In this document: one piece after another, positions 10,240 through 16,519 of the stretch
Numbering within the stretch: the first letter of the stretch is position 1
How the letters are laid out: the number at the start of each line of letters is the position of its first letter
Source of the DNA: Deltaproteobacteria bacterium
Lineage (GTDB): Bacteria > JAUYMQ01
Assembly: GCA_030698575.1 (NCBI GenBank)
Contig: JAUYMQ010000073.1
Location: forward strand, 1-17,653
Length of the DNA stretch: 17,653 bases
Reading direction: 5' to 3'
Notes under the pieces: generated by a model
Told to the model about the DNA's origin: nothing
Databases searched by the model: none
What the model saw: the letters and a program-made list of their open reading frames with translations, nothing else
Position numbers and translations under genes: made by a program

Positions 10240-10329
10240 CCCCCTCCCCGGGCGCCCTTCCTGCGCCCCCCCCCACGGTCGGCGCTCAAGTCCTCGTTTC
10301 TCTGGTCGAAAAAGAACCCGTAGGCCCGA

Positions 10330-10365
10330 CGAGCGGCCCGTCACAGGAAATTGACGGACCGTTCG
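10330..10365. promoter_or_regulatory. Long inverted repeat (operator candidate) overlapping a -35 box
   Basis: CGAGCGGCCCGTCA (10330-10343) and TGACGGACCGTTCG (10352-10365) are inverted repeats with 12 of 14 positions matching across an 8-nt spacer. The inner nine positions match 8 of 9. The right arm covers most of the -35 element TTGACG (10351-10356), which is a common operator position for a repressor. If transcribed it would also form a strong hairpin, but no T-run follows. Confidence 0.5.
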
Positions 10366-10380
10366 GCGCAGTGCTAGGTT
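10351..10380 (+). promoter_or_regulatory. Extended -10 promoter for the 339-aa protein gene
   Basis: TTGACG (10351-10356), an 18 bp spacer ending in TGC, and TAGGTT (10375-10380) form a -35/extended -10 promoter. The -35 matches five of six. The predicted transcript would begin near 10387, about 17 nt before the ATG at 10404. Confidence 0.5.
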
Positions 10381-10403
10381 TCGGCAACCGGCTGGAGAAA
10401 ACG

Positions 10404-11423
10404 ATGTTTGTCCATGAACCCTCGCTGGTCCGGCTCGCTGCCTCCCCAGACGACGTCCTGACGCTTCTCACTTCTCTCAACAAGCCCATGGTCGCCCTCG
10501 AAGATCATCCGATGGACGAGGGTGAGGCCACCATCTGGTCCGTCCGGCGCGAGGGCGAGATGACGTCGACCTACGTCCATCTCTGCCTGACAGGCACGAA
10601 GATCGGCGTCTTCTATCGTTACGAGGTGGATCCCTATCCGGATGACCTTCGCGGAATGGTGGAGGGCGAAGCGCTTTCATTCTCGGAGAGCCTCGGCTTC
10701 ATCATGGACAACACACACTATGCCGAACTCGACGCCGAAGAGCGAAAGCAGCACCTCCTGGGCGGCCCCTTCGAGTGGACGGGACTTTCAGAGGACGACG
10801 CGCTGGAGCTGGCGGAGAGGAATCCGGAGGAAGCTGTCCCGATCGATCTGGGCGAGGCGAGCCAGGCCGTGATTGAGGAGCCCGCCGGGGCCGATGCGCA
10901 GGAGCTTCTTTCCGACGAGGAAGTCGATGTTGCGATGCGCGCGCTGGTCGGATCATCGCCGGAGGGAATCGAGGGTCCCGGGATGGGAGCCATCGACGAT
11001 GAGTTCGAGCGCGCTGTCGAGGAGTTCATTTCCGGCGGTTTGATCGCGGGAGAGGAAGTCGCAGGTTCGGAACCCGTTGCGCTGCCGGAGCCCGCGCCAG
11101 CGCCCGCTTCCGGGACCGGGGAGGCCGACGGCGCCCGAAGCTCACTCTCGCGCTTCAGCAGGCGAAAAGCGGACAGCGACATTTACGAGATCCGTGGGCT
11201 GGGGCCGACCCCCGGGGGGCCTGGGGCTCCCCTGGAGGTGGCCGAGTCGGCTGTTGAAGATGCCCCGCAGCGGGCCGGGGAAGCCGACGTGCCAGACGAA
11301 GTGCCGGACGCAGTGCCCGCTCCGGCACTGCTCCAGGCCGACGCACTGTCAGCCGCGGCGGAGGCCGGTGATCCCGAAACGCGCCAGAGGCGCGCCCGCG
11401 CCCGCTTCCTGGCCTCCTTTTGA
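10404..11423 (+). CDS. Unrecognised 339-aa protein: compact N-terminal domain, long acidic Pro/Ala-rich tail
   Basis: I do not recognise the family. ATG 10404 is preferred over the in-frame GTG at 10371 because GGAG (10394-10397) precedes it by 6 bp and the GTG lies upstream of the predicted transcription start. Residues 1-125 look folded, with alternating strands and helices (ATIWSVRRE, STYVHLCLTGTKIGVFYRYEV) and a helix ALSFSESLGFIMDN. Residues from about 130 on are rich in Glu, Ala, Pro, Asp and Gly and look disordered, with short helices such as SDEEVDVAMRALVG and DEFERAVEEFISGG. The last residues form a basic stretch, RQRRARARFLASF. There is no signal peptide or membrane segment, so it should be cytoplasmic. 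It starts a run leading into a PilW/Tgl-like lipoprotein and RodZ-like protein, suggesting a role in envelope or pilus organisation. That role is inference from context only. Confidence 0.75.
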   Translation: MFVHEPSLVRLAASPDDVLTLLTSLNKPMVALEDHPMDEGEATIWSVRREGEMTSTYVHLCLTGTKIGVFYRYEVDPYPDDLRGMVEGEALSFSESLGFIMDNTHYAELDAEERKQHLLGGPFEWTGLSEDDALELAERNPEEAVPIDLGEASQAVIEEPAGADAQELLSDEEVDVAMRALVGSSPEGIEGPGMGAIDDEFERAVEEFISGGLIAGEEVAGSEPVALPEPAPAPASGTGEADGARSSLSRFSRRKADSDIYEIRGLGPTPGGPGAPLEVAESAVEDAPQRAGEADVPDEVPDAVPAPALLQADALSAAAEAGDPETRQRRARARFLASF

Positions 11424-11445
11424 GCCTGCGATCCGAGATGGGGGG

Positions 11446-12237
11446 ATGCATTCCTTGATTCGACGAAAACGGTTCCCGGCCGCTGGGCCATTCATGCCGA
11501 TCACGCTTTTCCTTGCCGCACTTCTGCTGCCTGGCCTTCAGGGCTGCCGCGGAAACGATGGAAACGATTCGCTAGCCGAGCTCTACCGGACACGGGCGAC
11601 GAGGCGGCTCTCCATGGACGACACTCTGGGGGCGGGCAAGTTGCTCGTGAAGGCGGAGGAGCTCAATCCCGATTCGAGCGACACGCAGATCATCATCGGC
11701 GAGATGATGCGGCGCGAGGGGAACCTCGACGAGGCCGAAGCACGCTACCGTCGCGCGCTCGAACTTAGTCCGGGCTCTGCCGAGGCGCGGCTCAACCTTG
11801 GGGTGATTCAGGGCCAGAAGGGGAATCTGGACGCTGCGCTGGAGGAGTTCAGGATCGTCGCCGCCGACGATAAGTTCGAGCACCGCGATCTCGCCCATGA
11901 CAATATCGGCCAGATATGTCTCGAGAGGAAGGATCTCGACTGCGCGGAGAAAGAGTTCCGTGAGGCCGTCACGCTGAACGACCGCTATGCGAGAAGCCAG
12001 GCCAACCTCGGCAGGGTGCTCTACATGCGGAAGAACGATCAAGCGGCGGCGCAGCATCTGGAGGCCGCGGTCGAGCTCGATCCGAAATTCGCGGGGGCAC
12101 GGTACGACCTCGCGCTGGTCTATGTCCGCCTGGGCCGCCGCGCGGACGCCATCGCGGAACTCCGAAACGTGCTACGTATGACTCCCAAGGGGACCTATGC
12201 CCATGACGCCCGCGAAGAGCTCGCGCTCCTGGAGTGA
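11446..12237 (+). CDS. TPR lipoprotein of the PilW/Tgl type (type IV pilus assembly factor candidate)
   Basis: This 263-aa protein has a lipoprotein signal peptide: basic start HSLIRRKR, hydrophobic core PITLFLAALLLPG, and lipobox LQGC with Cys34 as the modified residue. The mature part is made of about five or six tetratricopeptide repeats, for example GNLDEAEARYRRALELSPGS and DLDCAEKEFREAVTLNDRY, a size close to Myxococcus Tgl and gammaproteobacterial PilW. Those proteins help the PilQ secretin assemble in the outer membrane. The rodZ-like gene directly after it repeats the pilW-rodZ order known from gammaproteobacteria, which supports this reading. The frame extends far upstream inside the preceding gene, but ATG 11446 gives the signal peptide. 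ATG 11494 would lose the basic n-region. The ribosome binding site is weak. A generic TPR lipoprotein is the alternative. Confidence 0.75.
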   Translation: MHSLIRRKRFPAAGPFMPITLFLAALLLPGLQGCRGNDGNDSLAELYRTRATRRLSMDDTLGAGKLLVKAEELNPDSSDTQIIIGEMMRREGNLDEAEARYRRALELSPGSAEARLNLGVIQGQKGNLDAALEEFRIVAADDKFEHRDLAHDNIGQICLERKDLDCAEKEFREAVTLNDRYARSQANLGRVLYMRKNDQAAAQHLEAAVELDPKFAGARYDLALVYVRLGRRADAIAELRNVLRMTPKGTYAHDAREELALLE

Positions 12238-12292
12238 CAGGGCGCAACCGGCGCCTCCCGCCAGGCGGAGCGCCGCGGCGATCGGGGGGGCC

Positions 12293-13174
12293 ATGCCGGA
12301 ATCCCTCGGCCGCTATCTTCGGCGCGAGCGCCAGATGCGGGACGTCTCCCTCGAGCAGATCGCGCGGGAGACAAAGATAACCCTCCCCATTCTCGAAGCC
12401 CTCGAGAACGACCGTTTCGAAACCCTCCCGTCGCCCGCCATCGTGAAGGGATTCCTTCGCGCCTACGCGCAGATTGTCGGTCTCTCCGAGAACGGACTGG
12501 TCCTGCGTTACGAGAGTATTCTCGAGGAGCGGGGGCTCTCACCCCACGGCCCCGGCTCGTTGCGGCAGCGGTTGCCAGGAAAGCCCCGGCGGCTGGCGCC
12601 GGTGATCTGGCTCCTCCTGGTCGTCCTGGGCCTGGGCGTCGGCCTCCGGTTGCTCGATCGGGGACCCGGGTCGCCCGTAGAGGAAGCCGGCGGCGTCGGC
12701 GGCGCCGACGACGTCGTCTACCGGAAGAACTACCTGCGCGAACTCTCCACGGACGCCTCTCCGGGCACCCCGGCCCATCTCGGCTCCGCCGGTCGGGAGG
12801 AAGCGGAGGCCGGCGGCGGCATCCATCTCCTGCTCCGCGCCTCGGTGCCGCTCACCGTGAGGGTGGTGCTCGATGATCGCGAGTCCGAAACCCTGGCGCT
12901 CATTCCCGGTCAGCCGGTGGCACGGTACGCGTCCCGGGGCGCTCTGGTCGAGGCCGCGCGGCCCGGGCCGCTCCTCCTGGAAGCGAACGGACGTCCCGTT
13001 GCGACGGGGCAGGCCGTCGGCGGCCCGATCCTCATTTTCCTGACCCCGCTCGAGCCTGATTCCGCTCCCGCGGCCGATGAAGCGGCGCTCCCTCTGGTCG
13101 GCGCCCGGGTCGTGCTGCCCGGGGCGATGGCAGAGGAGAGGGCCCTTCCCTCCGAAATCCTCCCGCTCGACTGA
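12293..13174 (+). CDS. rodZ: RodZ-like protein: N-terminal helix-turn-helix, one TM segment, C-terminal DUF4115-like domain
   Basis: This 293-aa single-pass inner-membrane protein is of the RodZ type, which links MreB to the cell-wall elongation machinery. Residues 1-75 form the Cro/CI-like HTH_25 domain ([20 protein letters not shown], then [16 protein letters not shown]). A basic stretch [10 protein letters not shown] precedes a membrane helix at about 102-121 ([17 protein letters not shown]). A linker follows, then a periplasmic beta domain whose pattern ([17 protein letters not shown] ... [14 protein letters not shown] ... LLEANGRPV) fits the RodZ C-terminal domain. ATG 12293 is chosen because the family N-terminus starts there; the upstream ATG 12197 would overlap the TPR gene by 41 bp. 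The ribosome binding site is poor, so it may depend on translation from upstream. Confidence 0.82.
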   Translation: MPESLGRYLRRERQMRDVSLEQIARETKITLPILEALENDRFETLPSPAIVKGFLRAYAQIVGLSENGLVLRYESILEERGLSPHGPGSLRQRLPGKPRRLAPVIWLLLVVLGLGVGLRLLDRGPGSPVEEAGGVGGADDVVYRKNYLRELSTDASPGTPAHLGSAGREEAEAGGGIHLLLRASVPLTVRVVLDDRESETLALIPGQPVARYASRGALVEAARPGPLLLEANGRPVATGQAVGGPILIFLTPLEPDSAPAADEAALPLVGARVVLPGAMAEERALPSEILPLD

Positions 13175-13191
13175 GCTCTCCAGCCCACCCC

Positions 13192-13218
13192 TCACAAAAA
13201 ACCGCCACCCGCCGATAA
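13192..13218 (+). promoter_or_regulatory. Sigma-28 (FliA)-type promoter candidate before the chemoreceptor gene
   Basis: GCCGATAA (13211-13218) is identical to the flagellar sigma factor -10 consensus. At the normal 15-nt spacing upstream lies TCAC (13192-13195), a half match to the TAAA -35 element. It sits about 90 bp before a chemoreceptor start, a class of gene commonly driven by this sigma factor. Confidence 0.45.
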
Positions 13219-13237
13219 GAAACCGGGTCCGCGGGCT

Positions 13238-13255
13238 CCCCGGACGGTGCCGGGG
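13238..13255 (+). other. Perfect stem-loop in the chemoreceptor leader
   Basis: CCCCGG (13238-13243) and CCGGGG (13250-13255) form a 6 bp GC-only stem with loop ACGGTG. No T-run follows. It would lie in the 5' leader if transcription begins at the sigma-28-like site, and might also weakly attenuate read-through from rodZ. Confidence 0.4.
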
Positions 13256-13304
13256 AATGCACGCGCTCGTCCTAAAAGGCCCTCGTTCAAGGAGCTCCGG
13301 GGAA

Positions 13305-14954
13305 ATGCTGACGAACGTTATTCTCTTGGGAATTGTGGTCCTTGGCCTGGCCGGGGGTATTCACGTTGCCTACCGCGCGCATCGTTCCAAGCCGCCGACG
13401 CGTGCTGCGCTTCTGCTCAGCGGCGCGGTGATTCTTTCATGCGTGCTCGGCTTCCTCATGGGCGCTAGCGGGTCCAGTCTGGTCCGCGGCCTCAGCGCGG
13501 CCGGGCTGGCGATCGCTGGCGCATCCGCCACCTGGTTCCTGGCCGCCCTGGTTTCCCGCAGCGCGAACAACGAGGCGCTCGCCGAAGCCCGCGCGGGAGC
13601 GGCCCGGGCCCGCGAAGTGATCGAACAGGCCTGCGGGGTCGCCGGCGCGATCCGGGACGCGGCCGATCGGACCGGTCAGGTGCTGACGGAAGCGACGAGC
13701 GCCAAGGTGCCGGGCCTTCTCGAGACCTCGAGCGTGCTCGATGAAATTCGTGATTCGATGGGCGGGATCGCGGAGAACACCGAGCGGCTCAGCGTGTCGG
13801 CCGAGGAGGCCTCATCCTCCATTCTCGAGATGGCGGCCACCGTGGATGAAGTCGCCGGCAACATGGAGACGCTCGGCGGGTCGGCCGAGGACTGCGTCTC
13901 GTCCATCGGCCAGATGGCCGCCGCCATCCGCGAGGTCGCAACGAACGTCGAAGGGCTATCGGAAGTCGCGGAGGAAACAAACGCGTCGATGGAGGAGATG
14001 GCCACCACCATCAAGCAGGTGGAGGACAATGCGGCAAAGAGCCGGAGTTTCTCGGCGGAAGTGGTCGAGGCCGCCGAGCAAGGCCGGGACCGCGTATCAG
14101 CCACCATTTCCGGGATCGAGGCGATCCGCTCGGCGTCGGAGGACGCGCAGAACGTAATCACGAAGCTGGGGGGGCGGGCGCAGGAGATCGGCGAGATCCT
14201 CGATGTCATCGACGAGGTGGCGGAGGAGACGAACCTTCTTGCGCTGAACGCCGCCATCATCGCGGCCCAGGCCGGCGAGCACGGCCGGGGCTTCTCGGTC
14301 GTGGCCGATCAGATCAAGGATCTGGCCGACCGCGTCGGCGTGAGCACGAAAGAGATCGGAAAGCTCATCAAGGCAGTGCAGACGGAATCGGAGAACGCTG
14401 TCGCCGCCGTGCGCGAGGGAGGGCAGATGGTCGCGGAGGGCGTTCGCCTTTCGCGCGAGGCCGGAGGGGCCCTCGAGCGGATAACGGAACGGGCGGAGCA
14501 ATCCGGCGAGATGATCGGTGAGATCGCGCGCGCGACCGCCGAGCAGAGCAAGAGCGCCAGCTCGGTCGTATCCGCCATGGAGCGCGTACGCGGAATGGTC
14601 ACGGAAATTCGAACCGCCATGGACGAGCAGACGCGTGGCTCGGAGCTGGTCATGGGCGCTTCGAGCTCGATGCGCGACCTGGCCCAGCAGGTGCGCGGCA
14701 TGGTCAAGGAGCAGGCGGGCGCCTCGACGCGAATCACGATGAACATCGAGGACATCCGCGAGATGGTGCAGCGCATAAACCGCTCGGTCCAGGATCAGCG
14801 GGGCGGCGCGGAGCAGGCGTCGGCCGAGCTTGCCCGGATTCTCGGTGAATCCGACGGCAAGGGAGGCGCGCTGGTATTGCTGGACGAGTCGGTCTCGAAC
14901 CTCCTGAGCGAGGTCAAGCGCCTGACACTGGCGATCGAGGGGTCCGGCAGGTGA
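13305..14954 (+). CDS. Methyl-accepting chemotaxis protein with three TM helices and no periplasmic sensor domain
   Basis: This 549-aa chemoreceptor relays signals to a CheA kinase through CheW. The N-terminus has only three closely spaced membrane helices (about 4-23, 34-54 and 62-84) with short connecting loops, so there is no ligand domain outside the membrane. The rest is a long cytoplasmic coiled coil. The hairpin tip, [18 protein letters not shown] from 308, is followed by [18 protein letters not shown]. The usual Glu and Arg of NAAIEAARAGE are Ile319 and Gln322 here. There is no evident HAMP domain and no C-terminal CheR-binding pentapeptide. ATG 13305 follows GGAG by 10 bp; the frame is open upstream to 13077, but that part overlaps the rodZ-like gene in another frame. 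No che genes lie nearby. It may sense membrane state or partner proteins, or serve a pilus-type pathway. Confidence 0.88.
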   Translation: MLTNVILLGIVVLGLAGGIHVAYRAHRSKPPTRAALLLSGAVILSCVLGFLMGASGSSLVRGLSAAGLAIAGASATWFLAALVSRSANNEALAEARAGAARAREVIEQACGVAGAIRDAADRTGQVLTEATSAKVPGLLETSSVLDEIRDSMGGIAENTERLSVSAEEASSSILEMAATVDEVAGNMETLGGSAEDCVSSIGQMAAAIREVATNVEGLSEVAEETNASMEEMATTIKQVEDNAAKSRSFSAEVVEAAEQGRDRVSATISGIEAIRSASEDAQNVITKLGGRAQEIGEILDVIDEVAEETNLLALNAAIIAAQAGEHGRGFSVVADQIKDLADRVGVSTKEIGKLIKAVQTESENAVAAVREGGQMVAEGVRLSREAGGALERITERAEQSGEMIGEIARATAEQSKSASSVVSAMERVRGMVTEIRTAMDEQTRGSELVMGASSSMRDLAQQVRGMVKEQAGASTRITMNIEDIREMVQRINRSVQDQRGGAEQASAELARILGESDGKGGALVLLDESVSNLLSEVKRLTLAIEGSGR

Positions 14955-14959
14955 GCCGC

Positions 14960-14989
14960 TTGCGGCCTTGCGCAGCGTGGGAATAGACT
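14960..14989 (+). promoter_or_regulatory. Weak promoter-like sequence before the TPR/peptidase gene
   Basis: TTGCGG (14960-14965) and TAGACT (14984-14989) are separated by 18 bp. The implied start would be about 13 nt before the GTG start codon. The match is modest, and read-through from the chemoreceptor gene is equally possible. Confidence 0.25.
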
Positions 14990-15008
14990 GAAAGCGGAGG
15001 GCAAGCGG

Positions 15009-16475
15009 GTGATCGACAAGAACGCCGTGCGCACCGATTCTCGCGGGGAGGGCCGTCTGGCCCTCCTTCTCGTCCTCGTGCTGACTTTCCTTCTGGCGCT
15101 TCTCGCCGGGCTTCGCCTGATGCCGCCGAGCGGCGGGTCTCTCTCTGAGGTCCCTCTGGCGGCGAAGGAGCTGAGAGAGGCGGCGGCCGATCTCACGCGG
15201 CGCGTGTTCGGCGAAGGAGCGGTCGGCGCCGGGCCGTCCCTCGACCCCGAAGTGCGAACCGCCGCGCTCCAGCCCGTTTCGGCCGCAGGCGCCGCCGACG
15301 CGATCGATCCCGGGATAGCCAGCCTCAACCAGGACGGCGTCGTGCGCTTCCGGAACGGCGACGCGAAGGGCGCCCTCGAGAAGCTCGAGGACGCGTACTT
15401 CAAACTGCCGGACCATCCCGTGATCGCGCGGAATCTCTCCAGCGTCCTGACCTTCGTGGGGTGGCAGAGCTTCAAGTCGGAGGAATACGACGAAGCGCTT
15501 CGCAGCTTCGATCGCGCGCTCGATGTGTTCGACGAAAACGTCGAGGCGTGGAAGGGATCGGGCTTCAGCCGGATTCAACTGAAGGAGACCGACGCGGCGA
15601 TCCGCGATTTCGAGGAGGCCAACCGGCTTGCGCCGGGCGATGGCGACACGGCGCTGGCGCTGGCGAATCTTCTCTACCAGACGGACGAGATCGACAGGGC
15701 CAGGCGGGTGCTTGGCGATCTTCTCGAGAAGGATCCTGTCAACGGCCAGGCGCGGACCCTCATGTCACGCCTGGAGAAGGAGGACCTGGTCGAACGCCGC
15801 TTCCAGTCGAACGACACCGGGCACTTCCGCCTCAAGTATGACGTCTCGGAGAACGCCGGGCAGGGCGCGCTGGTCGGAGGAATTCTCGAGGAAGCCTACA
15901 CGCGCATCGGCGCCGAGTTCCACCATTTTCCCACTGATCCTGTCGTGGTGATTCTCTACACCAAGGAACAGTTCCGGGCGGTGAGCGGTTCACCTCACTG
16001 GTCGCGGGGGGTGTTCGACGGGAAGATCCGCATCCCGGTCGGCGGCGTGAACGAGCGGACCGAGGAGCTGGAGGATGTGGTCTTTCACGAGTACACGCAC
16101 GTCATCGTGAACCAGATCACGCGCGGGAAGTGCCCCACCTGGCTCAATGAGGGGCTGGCCCAGTACATGGAGCCCTCCTCCGATGACACGAAGAAGGCGT
16201 TGCTCGGAATGCTCGGGCGCGGCGACGGCATACCGCTCGCGAGCCTCGAGGGATCCTTCATGAAGCTTCCGGGTGACACCGCCCGCGTTGCCTACGCCCA
16301 GGCCTACGCCTCCGTGGCCTATATCGCAGAGACCTACAGCTTCCACCACGTTCGGGGTATTCTCGACCGCATCGCCGCGGGCGACGCCGCCGAGGATGCG
16401 GTCCGGAGAGTGCTTCACTTCGGTTACGCCGATCTTCAGACGGGAATAGCAGACTTCGTGCGCCGGACGGCCTGA
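15009..16475 (+). CDS. Membrane-anchored TPR protein with peptidase MA-like (gluzincin) domain
   Basis: This 488-aa protein has one N-terminal membrane helix (about 17-36) after a short charged head, so the bulk should lie outside the cytoplasmic membrane. Residues about 103-258 are tetratricopeptide repeats (FKSEEYDEALRSFDRALDVF, TDAAIRDFEEANRLAPGD). The C-terminal half is a zinc metallopeptidase domain with HEYTH at 360-364 and the third ligand Glu381 in WLNEGLAQYME, the typical HExxH plus Glu layout of the peptidase MA family, so it should be active. The start is GTG 15009, supported by GGAGG (14996-15000) 8 bp upstream. A glycosyltransferase-like membrane protein gene begins 44 bp after its stop. 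The substrate is unknown; a role in processing or quality control of envelope proteins is inference. Confidence 0.87.
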   Translation: MIDKNAVRTDSRGEGRLALLLVLVLTFLLALLAGLRLMPPSGGSLSEVPLAAKELREAAADLTRRVFGEGAVGAGPSLDPEVRTAALQPVSAAGAADAIDPGIASLNQDGVVRFRNGDAKGALEKLEDAYFKLPDHPVIARNLSSVLTFVGWQSFKSEEYDEALRSFDRALDVFDENVEAWKGSGFSRIQLKETDAAIRDFEEANRLAPGDGDTALALANLLYQTDEIDRARRVLGDLLEKDPVNGQARTLMSRLEKEDLVERRFQSNDTGHFRLKYDVSENAGQGALVGGILEEAYTRIGAEFHHFPTDPVVVILYTKEQFRAVSGSPHWSRGVFDGKIRIPVGGVNERTEELEDVVFHEYTHVIVNQITRGKCPTWLNEGLAQYMEPSSDDTKKALLGMLGRGDGIPLASLEGSFMKLPGDTARVAYAQAYASVAYIAETYSFHHVRGILDRIAAGDAAEDAVRRVLHFGYADLQTGIADFVRRTA

Positions 16476-16519
16476 TCCGTCCGGCTCCCCTGCCGCCCGC
16501 GCCTCGAGGCCCGGCCCTC

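Noticed and set aside
10250-10268. GGGCGC / GCGCCC hairpin after the PfkB gene as a terminator
   Set aside because: The stem is good but it is followed by C residues rather than a T-run, so I do not call it an intrinsic terminator.
9121-10344. 407-codon open frame on the - strand
   Set aside because: It is antisense to the mtnP end and the PfkB gene; composition is that of a shadow frame.
13077-13304. Upstream extension of the chemoreceptor frame
   Set aside because: It overlaps the 3' end of the rodZ-like gene in another frame and lacks receptor-like sequence; ATG 13305 begins the first membrane helix.
13175-13304. Possible cyclic-di-GMP (GEMM) riboswitch before the chemoreceptor
   Set aside because: Receptor leaders often carry these, but the conserved GEMM core blocks and tetraloop-receptor sequences are not present.
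14097-15578. 493-codon open frame on the - strand
   Set aside because: It lies opposite the 3' half of the chemoreceptor and the start of the TPR/peptidase gene, spans their junction and shows no family motif.
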